A stretch of 64,000 bases of DNA from Pseudomonas fortuita (GTDB taxonomy: Bacteria; Pseudomonadota; Gammaproteobacteria; Pseudomonadales; Pseudomonadaceae). Both the position numbers and the translations under genes were made by a program. Position 1 is the stretch's first letter. Each line of letters opens with the position of its first letter. A model generated the notes under the pieces. That model made no database searches. It saw nothing but the letters and a program-made list of their open reading frames with translations, and was not told the DNA's origin. The DNA lies in NCBI RefSeq assembly GCF_026898135.2, contig NZ_CP114035.2, positions 909,501 through 973,500 of the forward strand, read 5' to 3'. This document shows positions 10,376-19,879 of the stretch, one piece after another.

Positions 10376-11932
10376 TCAGCGAAGCCCCAGCCGGCGGGCC
10401 AATCGGCTCAGGTTTGCGCGGTCCAGGCCCAGCTCACGGGCGGCCGCCGCCCAGTTGTCCTGATGCCGTTGCAGGCAGGCTTCGATCGCCTGGCGCTGGT
10501 AGATATCGACCGCTTCGCGCAAGCCGCCTTCAGGCAATGCTGCCACCTGCAGCGGGGCTGCAGAGGAGGGTTGTGAGCCCGTTGTCGGGGGGGTAACGCG
10601 CAGGTCCAGGTCGATGGCTTCGAGGGTGAGGATACGTGGCCGGTCAGGGTGCTGGCCGAGCGCCTTGAGTGCCGAACGGCCAATCAGGTGTTCCAGTTCG
10701 CGCACATTGCCTGGCCAGTCGTAGGCGACCAGCGCGGTTTGGGCGTCGTGGCTCAGGCGCAAGCTGTTCAGGCCAAGTCGCGATCGGTTCTGTTCAAGGA
10801 AATAGCCAGCCAACAGCAGTACATCTCGACCACGTTCGCGCAAGGGCGGCACGTGTAGCGGGTATACGCTGAGGCGGTGGTAGAAGTCGGCGCGGAAGTT
10901 GCCATTGCGCACTTCGGCAGCCAGGTCGCGGTTGGTAGCGGCGATCAGGCGCACGTCCACCCGGTGCTCGCGGTCCGAGCCCAGGCGTTGCAGCTGGCCG
11001 CTTTGCAGCACCCGCAGCAGCTTGGCCTGCACGGTGAGTGGCAGTTCGCCCACTTCGTCGAGGAACAGCGTGCCACCGTTGGCCAGTTCGAACTTGCCAC
11101 GGCGTTCGCCGTGCGCACCGGTGAAGGCACCGCGTACATGGCCGAACAGTTCGCTCTCGACCAGGGTGTCGGGCAGGGCGGCACAGTTGAGGCTGACCAG
11201 CGGCTTGTCGGCGCGGCTGCTGGCCTGGTGCAGGGCCTGGGCCACCAGTTCCTTGCCAACCCCGGTTTCGCCGGTGATCAGCACGGTGAGGTCGCTGCCG
11301 CCGACCAGGCGGATTTCTTCTACCAGGCGCTTGTGTGCGGCGCTCTGGCCAATCAGCTCTTTGTCCTGGCCGCTGGCCTGGCGGTAGATCTCGGCGCGCA
11401 GGTGTTCGTCTTCAGCACGCAGGGCCAGGTGCTCGATGCGCTCGGCCACGGTAACGGTGGCGGCCGCCAAACTGGCGAAGGCCTGCAGGGCATCCAGCTC
11501 CAGGCTCTGGAATTGCCCGGGGGTGAGGGCGTCGAGGGTGACCAGGCCCCACGGGCGTTCATCGACCATCAATGGGCAGCCCATGCAGTCGTGCACTTCA
11601 AGGTCGGCATCTGCGGCGTTGACCAGGCCATCGTAGGGGTCGGGCAGTTCGGAGTCGCTGGCAAACCGGGTGGGTTCCGGTCGGCTGAGCAAAATCTGGA
11701 ACCGCGGATGCTCACTGACCCGGAATCGGCGGCCCAGGGTGTCGGGGCTCAGGCCGTCCACAGCCAGGGGTACCAGCCATTCACCGTCCAGGCGCAGCAG
11801 CGCAGCGGCGTCGCACGGCAGCAGGCTGCGCATGGCCTGCAGCAGGCGGCGGTAGCGCTCCTGATCGGGCAAATCGCGGGACAGATCACTGACGAGGGGC
11901 AGCAGGGCGGTTAGCAACGGCTTTGTAGTCAT
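10376..11932 (-). CDS. norR: NorR, nitric-oxide-responsive sigma-54 activator
   Basis: A 518-residue enhancer-binding protein that activates NO-detoxification genes, here the divergent hmp. It has an N-terminal GAF domain (about 1-170), a central AAA+ domain with Walker A GETGVGKE at 221-228 and the sigma-54 contact loop GAFTGA at 268-273, and a C-terminal Fis-type helix-turn-helix ending in [15 protein letters not shown]. Candidate ligands of the NO-sensing non-haem iron are conserved: Arg77, Arg84, Asp98, Asp101, His114, Cys116 and Asp134 match the spacing of the E. coli NorR residues. A CAGGAG site precedes the start codon. A GT-N7-AC site overlaps the start codon, suggesting that NorR also represses itself, as in E. 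coli. Confidence 0.93.
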   Translation of the reverse strand: MTTKPLLTALLPLVSDLSRDLPDQERYRRLLQAMRSLLPCDAAALLRLDGEWLVPLAVDGLSPDTLGRRFRVSEHPRFQILLSRPEPTRFASDSELPDPYDGLVNAADADLEVHDCMGCPLMVDERPWGLVTLDALTPGQFQSLELDALQAFASLAAATVTVAERIEHLALRAEDEHLRAEIYRQASGQDKELIGQSAAHKRLVEEIRLVGGSDLTVLITGETGVGKELVAQALHQASSRADKPLVSLNCAALPDTLVESELFGHVRGAFTGAHGERRGKFELANGGTLFLDEVGELPLTVQAKLLRVLQSGQLQRLGSDREHRVDVRLIAATNRDLAAEVRNGNFRADFYHRLSVYPLHVPPLRERGRDVLLLAGYFLEQNRSRLGLNSLRLSHDAQTALVAYDWPGNVRELEHLIGRSALKALGQHPDRPRILTLEAIDLDLRVTPPTTGSQPSSAAPLQVAALPEGGLREAVDIYQRQAIEACLQRHQDNWAAAARELGLDRANLSRLARRLGLR

Positions 11933-12040
11933 ATTGACTCCTGTAGGTCCATATGACTATACATCGAGCCGAGTCATTTTGACATGGGCTGCATCAAACC
12001 CTTGATTTTGCTGGCTGTGAAAGTTGGCACGAATGCTGAA
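11928..12040 (+). promoter_or_regulatory. Three NorR enhancer sites plus sigma-54 promoter for hmp
   Basis: Three inverted repeats of the NorR form GT-N7-AC occur in the divergent gap: GTCATATTGAC at 11928-11938, GTCCATATGAC at 11947-11957 and GTCATTTTGAC at 11973-11983. Downstream, 12025-12040 (TGGCACGAATGCTGAA) has a perfect -24 element TGGCACGA but an imperfect -12 (CTGA where TTGC is expected). Three NorR sites upstream of a sigma-54 promoter is the arrangement known for E. coli norVW. Spacing from the last enhancer to the promoter is about 40 bp. Confidence 0.8.
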
Positions 12041-12086
12041 ACGGCAAGGGCAGTCATTTGAAGCCACAGGCTCAGGAGTTGCTGCA

Positions 12087-13265
12087 ATGCTCAATGCCGA
12101 ACAACGTGCAATCATCAAGGCCACTGTCCCCCTGCTGGAAAGCGGCGGCGAAGCACTGACCACCCACTTCTACAAGATGATGCTCAACGAGTACCCAGAG
12201 GTACGCCCACTGTTCAACCAGGCCCACCAGGCCAGTGGTGACCAACCACGCGCCTTGGCCAACGGCGTGCTCATGTATGCCCGCCACATCGACCAGCTGG
12301 AGCAGTTGGGCGGCCTGGTTGGGCAGATCATCAACAAGCATGTTGCCCTGCAGATTCTGCCGGAGCACTACCCGATCGTCGGCAGTTGCCTGCTGCGCGC
12401 CATCGAAGAAGTGTTGGGCAAGGAAATTGCCACCCCGGCAGTGATCGATGCCTGGGCCGCGGCCTATGGTCAGCTGGCCGACATCCTGATGGGTGCAGAG
12501 GAAAACCTTTATAAACAGAAGGAAGAGGCCGAGGGCGGCTGGCGCGGTACCCGCGCATTCCGCCTGGTACGCCGCGAGCAGGAAAGCAGCGAGATCGTCT
12601 CGTTCTACTTTGTACCGGTGGATGGCAAGCCCGTGCTCAAGGCCGAGCCAGGCCAGTACATCGGCCTGAAACTGGACATTGACGGAGCCGAACAGCGCCG
12701 CAACTACTCCCTGTCGGCGCTGTGCGATGGCAAGGAGTACCGCATCAGCGTCAAGCGCGAGGCGGGCGGCAAGGTTTCCAATTACCTGCACGATCAGCTG
12801 GTGGTGGGCGAGACCCTGCAACTGTTCCCGCCTGCGGGTGACTTTACCCTGGCAGCCAGCGACAAGCCGCTGGTGCTGATCAGTGGCGGCGTAGGCATTA
12901 CACCGACCCTGGCGATGTTGCAGGCCGCGCTGCAAACCCGGCGTGAGGTGCACTTCATCCACTGTGCGCGTAACGGTGCGGTGCATGCCTTCCGTGACTG
13001 GGTCGATGGCCTGGCGGCGCGTTATCCGCAGCTTAAGCGCTTCTACTGCTATGCGGAGCCTGCGGAGGGCGCCGAGGCCGATGCCGTCGGCCTGCTGAGT
13101 GAGGACCTGCTGGCCGAGTGGCTGCCGCAGGAGCGGGATGTGGATGCCTACTTCCTTGGGCCAAAGGCGTTCATGGCGGCGGTGAAGCGCCAGTTGAAGG
13201 GCCTGGGTGTGCCGGAGCAGCAGAGCCGCTACGAGTTCTTCGGGCCGGCGGCTGCCCTGGATTGA
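12087..13265 (+). CDS. hmp: Flavohaemoglobin Hmp, nitric oxide dioxygenase
   Basis: A 392-residue cytoplasmic enzyme that oxidises NO to nitrate using O2 and NAD(P)H. The globin domain (1-140) keeps Tyr29 (B10), Gln53 (E7) and the proximal haem ligand His85, at exactly the family positions. The FAD domain has RRNYSLS and the NAD domain has ISGGVGITPTLAML. The start is placed at 12087 (MLNAEQRAIIKA, with CAGGAG ten bases upstream) and not at the in-frame ATG at 12024: the latter lies upstream of the sigma-54 -24 element and would add 21 residues absent from the family. It is divergent from norR and ends at a REP hairpin. Confidence 0.96.
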   Translation: MLNAEQRAIIKATVPLLESGGEALTTHFYKMMLNEYPEVRPLFNQAHQASGDQPRALANGVLMYARHIDQLEQLGGLVGQIINKHVALQILPEHYPIVGSCLLRAIEEVLGKEIATPAVIDAWAAAYGQLADILMGAEENLYKQKEEAEGGWRGTRAFRLVRREQESSEIVSFYFVPVDGKPVLKAEPGQYIGLKLDIDGAEQRRNYSLSALCDGKEYRISVKREAGGKVSNYLHDQLVVGETLQLFPPAGDFTLAASDKPLVLISGGVGITPTLAMLQAALQTRREVHFIHCARNGAVHAFRDWVDGLAARYPQLKRFYCYAEPAEGAEADAVGLLSEDLLAEWLPQERDVDAYFLGPKAFMAAVKRQLKGLGVPEQQSRYEFFGPAAALD

Positions 13266-13272
13266 TGCAACG

Positions 13273-13320
13273 CCTGTACCGGCCCCTTCGCGGGCTTGCC
13301 CGCGAAGGGGCCGGTACAGG
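13273..13320. repeat. REP-type hairpin after hmp
   Basis: A perfect inverted repeat of about 48 bp (arms CCTGTACCGGCCCCTTCGCGG and its complement) follows the hmp stop codon. It contains the P. putida REP core TTCGCGGG...CCCGCGAA. It could also help terminate or protect the hmp transcript, although no T-run follows. Confidence 0.75.
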
Positions 13321-13653
13321 CACAAATATGTATCCCAGCCACAGTACTCCTTCCTGCCTATATATAAGGAGAGATGAAAAGCGCCTGCTCAGCTTTCATC
13401 TTTAATCCTCCTTTAATCACGGTATCCTTCACTCCCGGGTGTCGAGGGGCTTGCCCCTGCGCGGTACCCGTGCAGCCGTTTTTTTGCCGCCCGGCGTTGA
13501 ACCGACGTTGTTGCGGCCGGTCTCAGCCACACCGGATAGCCCTCGCAGTGCTGTCACGCCGCTTCCTCGGCACGCTCAAAGGCCCTGCCCAGCGTGTAGA
13601 CTTGCGCCCAGGCAGGCGGACCACGCTGCCACTATCCATCGAAGGAACCGGCA
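13321..13653. other. hmp-dsbB gap
   Basis: No gene is convincing here. A hairpin at 13373-13400 (GATGAAAAGC / GCTTTCATC) is followed by TTTAATCC and could be a weak terminator. An AAGGAG-ATG pair at 13366-13376 opens a 205-codon frame that runs through dsbB in another frame; its spacing of only 2 nt and its composition argue against it. Confidence 0.5.
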
Positions 13654-14160
13654 ATGAACGAACAAACATCGCGCCTGAATCGGGAACGGCGCTTTCTGGT
13701 GCTGTTGGGCCTGATCTGCCTTTCGCTGATTGGCGGCGCCCTCTACATGCAAGTGGTACTGGGCGAGGCACCGTGCCCGTTGTGTATCCTGCAGCGTTAC
13801 GCGCTGCTGTTCATTGCCGTGTTTGCCTTCATCGCCGCAGCGATGCCCGGGCGCCGCAGCCTGACCTTCTTCGAAGCGCTGGTTGTGCTCAGCGCGATTG
13901 GCGGAATCATTGCGGCCGGCAACCATGTGTATATACTCGCCAACCCCATGGTCAGTTGCGGCATCGACACCCTCCAGCCGATCGTGGATGACCTGCCGCT
14001 GGCCAAGCTGTGGCCGCTGGCATTCCAGGTCGACGGCTTCTGCAGCACCCCGTACCCGCCACTCCTCGGTTTGTCGCTGGCGCAATGGGCGCTTGTGGCG
14101 TTCGTGCTCACCGCCATCCTGGTGCCGCTCGGGATCTACCGCAACCGACGCCAGGCTTAG
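13654..14160 (+). CDS. dsbB: Disulfide bond formation protein DsbB
   Basis: A 168-residue inner-membrane protein that reoxidises periplasmic DsbA and passes electrons to quinone. Four hydrophobic segments are visible (about 12-32, 45-64, 72-92 and 142-162). The first periplasmic loop carries the redox pair Cys41-Pro-Leu-Cys44 and the second loop carries Cys102 and Cys130, the two pairs required in E. coli DsbB. Pseudomonads usually have two DsbB paralogues; this one sits between hmp and the cyo operon, where the quinone link to the downstream quinol oxidase is suggestive but not evidence of coupling. Confidence 0.92.
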   Translation: MNEQTSRLNRERRFLVLLGLICLSLIGGALYMQVVLGEAPCPLCILQRYALLFIAVFAFIAAAMPGRRSLTFFEALVVLSAIGGIIAAGNHVYILANPMVSCGIDTLQPIVDDLPLAKLWPLAFQVDGFCSTPYPPLLGLSLAQWALVAFVLTAILVPLGIYRNRRQA

Positions 14161-14720
14161 ACAAAAGTCCCGAATCGCATAGGGTCTTTTACAGCGCATG
14201 TGAAGAGGGAAAAGTCGCTCACCGCTTGATCCAGATCAATCACAAAGCCTTGTAGAATGCGGCTTTGAGGCCTGGCAAGCGGGGTGCGACAAACTGTCGC
14301 GAAGTTGAATTATCGAGCAGCATTGTTGCACATTCTGTAAAAGACTGTTGCTCAATAAGTCATAGTCAAGGGTTGGCGACCTCACTACAATCGCCCCCAA
14401 TTTCCGTTCGGCACTGCTTGCGAGTCGCAGGATTGAAGGAAGCCCCAGCGCTCCTTTTTGCTGACTTCGTCAAGTTTCGCCCAACGGCGATACCGGGCGG
14501 ACCCCCCTCCGCGTTTTCCCGCACCAAATGGACTTGGTCTGAAGTACAGGCCTGTTGCCTACGAAACCATAAGCACCGCTAACAACGCTTGAAGCCAAGG
14601 TCCTGCAGTCGGACCCCAGGCAGGAGCGAGTACGGGCGCAAAATGCCTCACTTGGCAGGACGAAGTGTTGGCTACCAAAACACAAATTGCATTGAAGCAA
14701 GCTGATCTAGAGGTCGTGAG
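14161..14720 (+). promoter_or_regulatory. cyo leader/promoter region with ANR (FNR-type) box
   Basis: This 560-bp gap precedes cyoA. A perfect FNR/ANR palindrome TTGAT-CCAG-ATCAA lies at 14226-14239. A -10-like TAGAAT lies at 14253-14258, which would put the box centre near -32, over the -35 region, a position suited to repression. ANR is reported to lower Cyo expression at low oxygen in P. putida. A second -10-like TACAAT is at 14386-14391. The remaining ~320 nt would form a long untranslated leader, in which I see no gene. Confidence 0.65.
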
Positions 14721-15662
14721 ATGAGTAAAAAGCGTTACCCCAGACTGTTTGGCATATTGCCCTTTTTAGGCATGCTTTTACTCAGTGGGTGCAACTGGAC
14801 CCTGCTCGACCCGAAGGGACAGGTCGGCATTGAGCAAAAGAACCTGATCCTGATCGCTACCGGCCTGATGCTGCTGGTGGTTATCCCTGTGATCATCATG
14901 ACCTTGGCGTTCGCCTGGAAGTACCGTGCTTCCAACAAGGCAGCCACCTACACCCCTGACTGGTCGCACTCGACCAAGATCGAGGCCGCGGTGTGGATCA
15001 TCCCGATCCTGATCATCATCGCCCTGGGTTACGTCACTTACCACTCCACCCACAAGCTGGACCCGTACCGTCCGCTGGACTCGGACGTGAAGCCGATCCA
15101 GATCGACGTTGTCGCACTGGACTGGAAGTGGCTGTTCATCTACCCGGAACAGGGCATTGCCACGGTCAACAAGATCGTCTTCCCGGCTAACACCCCGGTC
15201 AACTTCCGCGTCACTTCCGACGCCGTGATGAACTCGTTCTTCATCCCGGGCCTGGGCGGCCAGATCTACGCCATGGCCGGCATGACCACCAAGCTGCACC
15301 TGATCGCCAACGAAAACGGTGTGTTTGACGGTATCAGCGCCAACTACAGCGGTGCTGGCTTCACCGGCATGAAATTCAAGGCTACTGCCACCTCTCAGGA
15401 AGACTTCGACAAGTGGGTCGCTGAAGTCAAGCAGTCGCCGAAGAAGCTGGACAAGGCTGAATACGACGCCTTGGCCAAACCAAGCGAAAACAACCCGGTC
15501 GCGCTGTATAGCGAGGCTTCGCCAGAGCAGTTCCAGCTGATCGTCGACAAGTACGAAGGCATGAACCGCGGTCGTAGCCACGAAGAAGCAGGCAGCAAAG
15601 ATCTGGCCACAACCAAGGGTGTGGAATCGAGTATGCAACCAGCTGCCGGTGCAGAGGAGTAA
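14721..15662 (+). CDS. cyoA: Cytochrome bo3 ubiquinol oxidase subunit II
   Basis: A 313-residue lipoprotein subunit of the proton-pumping quinol oxidase that ends the aerobic respiratory chain. It has a lipobox LLLSGC with the lipidated Cys24, two membrane helices (about 40-64 and 85-107) and a C-terminal periplasmic cupredoxin domain. The Cys and His ligands of a CuA centre are missing, as expected for a quinol and not a cytochrome c oxidase. It is first of five genes spaced 3 bp or overlapping. It begins at ATG 14721 with GAGGT upstream. Confidence 0.95.
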   Translation: MSKKRYPRLFGILPFLGMLLLSGCNWTLLDPKGQVGIEQKNLILIATGLMLLVVIPVIIMTLAFAWKYRASNKAATYTPDWSHSTKIEAAVWIIPILIIIALGYVTYHSTHKLDPYRPLDSDVKPIQIDVVALDWKWLFIYPEQGIATVNKIVFPANTPVNFRVTSDAVMNSFFIPGLGGQIYAMAGMTTKLHLIANENGVFDGISANYSGAGFTGMKFKATATSQEDFDKWVAEVKQSPKKLDKAEYDALAKPSENNPVALYSEASPEQFQLIVDKYEGMNRGRSHEEAGSKDLATTKGVESSMQPAAGAEE

Positions 15663-15665
15663 GAG

Positions 15666-17684
15666 ATGTTCGGTAAATTAAGCCTGGAGGCGATACCCTA
15701 TCACGAGCCGATAGTCATGGTGACGCTTGCCATGATCGCGCTCGGCGGTATCGCTGTCGTCGGTCTTATCACCTATTTCCGCAAGTGGACCTACTTGTGG
15801 AGCGAGTGGCTGACTACTGTCGACCACAAAAAGATCGGCGTGATGTACATCATCGTCGCGATGGTCATGCTGCTGCGCGGCTTTGCCGACGCCATCATGA
15901 TGCGTACCCAGCTGGCTGCCGCTACCGGTGGCTCCGAAGGCTACCTGCCGCCTGAACACTATGACCAGATCTTCACCGCTCACGGTGTGATCATGATCAT
16001 CTTCATGGCGATGCCGTTCTTCACCGGCCTGATGAACCTGGCGGTTCCTCTGCAGATCGGTGCACGTGACGTTGCCTTCCCGTTCCTGAACTCCCTGAGC
16101 TTCTACCTGCTGCTGGCAGGCGTGCTGCTGGTCAACATCTCGCTGGGCGTTGGTGAATTCGCCAAGACCGGCTGGGTTGCCTATCCGCCGCTCGCAGGCA
16201 TTCAGTACAGCCCTGGGGTGGGTGTCGACTACTACATCTGGGCGCTACAGCTATCCGGACTGGGTACGACGCTTACCGGCGTGAACTTCCTCGTCACCGT
16301 GATGAAGATGCGCGCACCTGGCATGAAGCTGATGGACATGCCGATCTTCACCTGGACCTGCACCTGGGCCAACGTACTGATCGTTGCTTCGTTCCCGATT
16401 CTGACTGCTGCACTCGCTCTGCTGACTGTTGACCGTTATCTGGACTTCCACATTTTCACCAACGAGCTTGGTGGGAACCCGATGATGTACGTCAACCTGT
16501 TCTGGGCGTGGGGTCACCCTGAGGTTTACATCCTGATCCTGCCGGCCTTCGGCGTGTTCTCGGAAGTTACCTCGACGTTCTCTGGCAAACGCCTGTTCGG
16601 CCATCACTCGATGATTTACGCATCGGGCGCGATCGCCATCCTTGGCTTTGCGGTATGGCTGCACCACTTCTTCACCATGGGTGCCGGCGCCAGCGTCAAC
16701 ACCTTCTTCGGCCTGGCGACGATGCTGATCTCCATCCCGACCGGTGTGAAGCTGTTCAACTGGCTGTTCACCATGTACCAAGGCCGTGTGCGCTTCACCG
16801 CACCGATGCTCTGGACCCTGGGCTTCATGGTCACCTTCTCCATCGGTGGCATGACCGGCGTACTGCTGGCCGTTCCGGGTGCTGACTTCGTTCTGCACAA
16901 CAGCCTGTTCGTAATTGCGCACTTCCACAACGTGATCATCGGTGGCGCGGTATTCGGCTACATCGCCGGTTTCGCCTTCTGGTTCCCGAAAGCCTTCGGT
17001 TTCACCCTGAACGAGAAGTGGGGCAAAGCTGCCTTCTGGTTCTGGCTGTCGGGCTTCTACGTTGCGTTCATGCCGCTGTACGCCCTGGGCTTCATGGGCA
17101 TGACCCGTCGTCTGAACCACTCCGACAACCCACTGTGGGAACCCTACCTGTACGTAGCCGTTGTCGGCGCCGTGCTGATCCTGTTCGGTATCGCTTGCCA
17201 GCTGATCCAGATCTTCGTGTCGGTTCGCGACCGCAAAGACAACATGGACGTCACTGGCGACCCATGGGGCGGCCGTACCATCGAGTGGTCCACTTCGTCG
17301 CCACCGCCGTTCTACAACTTCGCTCACATGCCTGAGAAAGTTGGTCTGGACGCCTGGCACGAAGCCAAGGAAGCCGGTGTTGCGTACAAGGTCCCGGCCA
17401 AGTACGAAGCGATCCACATGCCGAGCAACACCTCCACCGGTCTGTTCATGGGTATGTTCCTGACCGTGTTCGGCTTCGCCTTCATCTGGCACATCTGGTG
17501 GCTGGTGGGCGCGAGCCTGTTGGCAACCATCGCAGTCTTCGTTCGCCACGCTGCACGTGACGACCAGGGCTACATGGTTCCGGCCGAAGAAGTGGCGCGC
17601 ATCGAAGGCGAGCGTATGAAAGCGCTGGCCAAAGCAGGTGCTCTGCCTGCCGGCGCACGTGTCGAATCGTTTGAGCGGGTGTAA
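15666..17684 (+). CDS. cyoB: Cytochrome bo3 ubiquinol oxidase subunit I
   Basis: The 672-residue catalytic haem-copper subunit, which reduces O2 to water and pumps protons. Haem b and haem o3/CuB ligands are visible: His106 (TAHGVIM), His284 and the cross-linked Tyr288 (WGHPEVY), His332/His333 (LHHFF) and the two histidines of [11 protein letters not shown]. About 14-15 membrane helices are apparent. The gene starts 3 bp after cyoA and ends 3 bp before cyoC. Confidence 0.97.
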   Translation: MFGKLSLEAIPYHEPIVMVTLAMIALGGIAVVGLITYFRKWTYLWSEWLTTVDHKKIGVMYIIVAMVMLLRGFADAIMMRTQLAAATGGSEGYLPPEHYDQIFTAHGVIMIIFMAMPFFTGLMNLAVPLQIGARDVAFPFLNSLSFYLLLAGVLLVNISLGVGEFAKTGWVAYPPLAGIQYSPGVGVDYYIWALQLSGLGTTLTGVNFLVTVMKMRAPGMKLMDMPIFTWTCTWANVLIVASFPILTAALALLTVDRYLDFHIFTNELGGNPMMYVNLFWAWGHPEVYILILPAFGVFSEVTSTFSGKRLFGHHSMIYASGAIAILGFAVWLHHFFTMGAGASVNTFFGLATMLISIPTGVKLFNWLFTMYQGRVRFTAPMLWTLGFMVTFSIGGMTGVLLAVPGADFVLHNSLFVIAHFHNVIIGGAVFGYIAGFAFWFPKAFGFTLNEKWGKAAFWFWLSGFYVAFMPLYALGFMGMTRRLNHSDNPLWEPYLYVAVVGAVLILFGIACQLIQIFVSVRDRKDNMDVTGDPWGGRTIEWSTSSPPPFYNFAHMPEKVGLDAWHEAKEAGVAYKVPAKYEAIHMPSNTSTGLFMGMFLTVFGFAFIWHIWWLVGASLLATIAVFVRHAARDDQGYMVPAEEVARIEGERMKALAKAGALPAGARVESFERV

Positions 17685-17687
17685 TCA

Positions 17688-18314
17688 ATGTCCAGTCAAG
17701 TAATGCACGGCGGCGCTGCTCATGGTCACGACCATGGGCATGACGACCACCACCACGACTCGGGCCAGATGACCGTACTGGGTTTCTGGCTGTACCTGAT
17801 GACCGACTGCATCCTGTTTGCGTCGCTCTTCGCCACCTACGCGGTGCTGTCCGGCAGTTTTGCCGGCGGCCCGTCGGGTCATGACATCTTCCAGCTCGAT
17901 TTCGTAGCTGTTGAAACGCTGTTCCTGCTGCTGTCCTCGATCACCTTCGGCTTCGCCATGCTGAAGATGTTCGATGGCAAGAAAGCCGGTGTACTGGGCT
18001 GGTTGGCTGTGACCTTCCTGTTCGGTGCAGGCTTCATCGCGATGGAAATCTATGAATTCCATCACCTGATCAGCGAGGGCTTCGGCCCGCAGCGCAGTGG
18101 CTTCCTGTCGGCGTTCTTCGCCCTGGTAGGTACCCACGGTCTGCACGTGACTGCCGGCCTGATCTGGATGGCAATCATGATGTACCAGATCAACAAGCAT
18201 GGCATCACGCCGACCGCCAAGACCCGCATGAGCTGCCTGAGCCTGTTCTGGCACTTCCTGGACGTGGTCTGGATCTGCGTGTTCACCGTCGTCTACCTGC
18301 TGGGGGTTCTGTAA
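17688..18314 (+). CDS. cyoC: Cytochrome bo3 ubiquinol oxidase subunit III
   Basis: A 208-residue membrane subunit with five predicted helices, typical of the COX3-like subunit of quinol oxidases. The cytoplasmic N-terminus is strikingly histidine-rich (13 His within residues 5-25), which may bind metal or may simply be a feature of pseudomonad CyoC. Its TAA stop overlaps the ATG of cyoD by 1 nt (TAATG), which implies translational coupling. Confidence 0.95.
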   Translation: MSSQVMHGGAAHGHDHGHDDHHHDSGQMTVLGFWLYLMTDCILFASLFATYAVLSGSFAGGPSGHDIFQLDFVAVETLFLLLSSITFGFAMLKMFDGKKAGVLGWLAVTFLFGAGFIAMEIYEFHHLISEGFGPQRSGFLSAFFALVGTHGLHVTAGLIWMAIMMYQINKHGITPTAKTRMSCLSLFWHFLDVVWICVFTVVYLLGVL

Positions 18315-18646
18315 TGGCTAGCGCACACGACACTCATCACGAAGGTAACCACGGCAGCGTCAAGTCGTACATGATCGGCTTTGTCCTGTCGATCATCCTG
18401 ACTGCGATCCCGTTCGCACTGGCCATGACCGCCAGCCTGCCGAAGAACCTGACCGTTCTGATCATTGTTGCCATGGCCGTGATCCAGGTAGTTGTACACC
18501 TGGTGTACTTCCTGCACATGGACCGCTCGAAAGAGCAACGCAACAACGTGTCGACGTTCCTGTTCACCGTACTGGTAATTGCACTGCTGGTCGGCCTGTC
18601 GCTGTGGATCATGTTCAACATCCACATCGAAATGATGGCCAAGTGA
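18314..18646 (+). CDS. cyoD: Cytochrome bo3 ubiquinol oxidase subunit IV
   Basis: A 110-residue accessory subunit with three membrane helices (about 18-38, 46-66 and 78-102). The FLHMDRSKEQRNN loop is typical of CyoD/COX4 proteins. In E. coli it assists copper incorporation and assembly of subunit I. It overlaps cyoC by 1 nt and is followed by cyoE after 11 bp. Confidence 0.94.
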   Translation: MASAHDTHHEGNHGSVKSYMIGFVLSIILTAIPFALAMTASLPKNLTVLIIVAMAVIQVVVHLVYFLHMDRSKEQRNNVSTFLFTVLVIALLVGLSLWIMFNIHIEMMAK

Positions 18647-18657
18647 GGTAAGACTGC

Positions 18658-19545
18658 ATGTCCGTTAAGCACTTTATCCAAATCACCAAACCGGGGATCA
18701 TTTTCGGTAACGTGCTTTCCGTGGCAGGCGGTTTCTTCCTTGCCTCGAAGGGCCATGTGGACTTCGCCTTGTTCCTGGCGGTGGTGATCGGTACTTCGCT
18801 GGTGGTTGCGTCCGGATGCGTGTTCAACAACTGCATCGACCGTGACATCGACCACAAGATGGAGCGCACCAAGAACCGCGTCATGGTGCAGGGCGGCATG
18901 TCGCTGCCCCTCGCGCTGATCTACGCCACCCTGCTCGGGGTGGCGGGTTTCAGCCTGCTGTATGTCCAGGCCAACCCGCTGTCGGCGTTCTGCGCAGCTG
19001 TAGGCTTCATCGTCTACGTCGGTTTCTACAGCCTGTGGCTGAAGCGTAAATCGGTGCACGGCACCTTGGTCGGCAGCCTGTCGGGTGCCATGCCTCCGGT
19101 GATCGGCTACTGCGCCGTAAGCAACAGCTTCGACCTGGCTGCGGTAACCCTGCTGGTGATGTTCAGCCTGTGGCAGATGCCGCACAGCTTTGCCATCGCC
19201 ATCTTCCGCTTCAAGGATTACAGCGCTGCCAACATCCCGGTCCTGCCGGTGGCACGTGGCATCCTCGCGGCGAAGAAGCAGATCGTGCTGTACGTGCTGG
19301 CCTTCGTGCTCGCCACCTTGATGCTTACCCTCGGCGGTTACGCCGGCCTCGGCTACCTGGCCGTGGCAGCTGCCATGGGCCTGTACTGGCTGTACATGGC
19401 CTGGGGTGGCTACAAGGCAGAGGACGACAGCAAGTGGGCCCGCAAGGTGTTCGGCTTCTCGATCCTCACCGTCACTGCCCTGAGCGTGATGATGGGCGTG
19501 GACAGCCAAACCGCTGCGGACGTGCTGATGACCTACGCACGCTGA
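18658..19545 (+). CDS. cyoE: Protohaem IX farnesyltransferase (haem O synthase)
   Basis: A 295-residue UbiA-superfamily membrane enzyme that farnesylates haem b to haem o, the cofactor of the CyoB active site. The first prenyl-diphosphate-binding motif is seen as [15 protein letters not shown] at about residues 58-72. Several hydrophobic helices follow. It is the last gene of the cyo operon and is followed by a strong terminator. Pseudomonads often carry a second ctaB/cyoE elsewhere. Confidence 0.95.
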   Translation: MSVKHFIQITKPGIIFGNVLSVAGGFFLASKGHVDFALFLAVVIGTSLVVASGCVFNNCIDRDIDHKMERTKNRVMVQGGMSLPLALIYATLLGVAGFSLLYVQANPLSAFCAAVGFIVYVGFYSLWLKRKSVHGTLVGSLSGAMPPVIGYCAVSNSFDLAAVTLLVMFSLWQMPHSFAIAIFRFKDYSAANIPVLPVARGILAAKKQIVLYVLAFVLATLMLTLGGYAGLGYLAVAAAMGLYWLYMAWGGYKAEDDSKWARKVFGFSILTVTALSVMMGVDSQTAADVLMTYAR

Positions 19546-19565
19546 AACTGCTGCCTGTTTCACGA

Positions 19566-19594
19566 AAACCCCGGCCATGTGCCGGGGTTTTTTT
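19566..19594 (+). terminator. Rho-independent terminator of the cyo operon
   Basis: The hairpin AACCCCGGC-CATGT-GCCGGGGTT is followed by a run of seven T and lies 20 bp after the cyoE stop codon. Confidence 0.9.
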
Positions 19595-19607
19595 ATGCCT
19601 GTCTTCC

Positions 19608-19715
19608 TGTGCCGGCCCTTTCGCGGGCTTGCCCGCTCCCACAGGTCGGGCGCAGGTCCCAGGGCTGTGAGTAACCCTGTGGGAGCGGGCGAGCTCGCGA
19701 AGAGGCCAGCACAGG
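19608..19715. repeat. Inverted REP pair after cyoE
   Basis: Two REP elements face each other. The left arm starts at 19608 (GTGCCGGCCCTTTCGCGGGC) and the right arm ends at 19715 (GAGCTCGCGAAGAGGCCAGC). Both carry the shared CCCGCTCCCACAGG core in opposite orientation. Confidence 0.8.
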
Positions 19716-19879
19716 AAACATGAAATCTGGCTTTTCAAATAATACGTCTGAAAATATATGGCAAAACAGGAAAATGTCCTTTACATATTTTATGTTTCGG
19801 CATTATCTTCTGAGTCAGGCCGCCACATCGGCCAACGTCGCTCGGACGGTTCCGGGCGCTTACGTCCTCAGAGGAAGCC

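Noticed and set aside
11957..12163. 68-codon minus-strand frame opposite the hmp start
   Set aside because: Lies over the hmp promoter and start; no support.
13374..13991. Frame of 205 codons with AAGGAG just before the ATG
   Set aside because: The RBS-ATG gap is only 2 nt and the frame overlaps dsbB almost entirely in another frame; no recognisable domain.
14265..14582. 105-codon frame in the cyo leader
   Set aside because: No RBS, odd composition and no domain; the stretch fits an untranslated leader.
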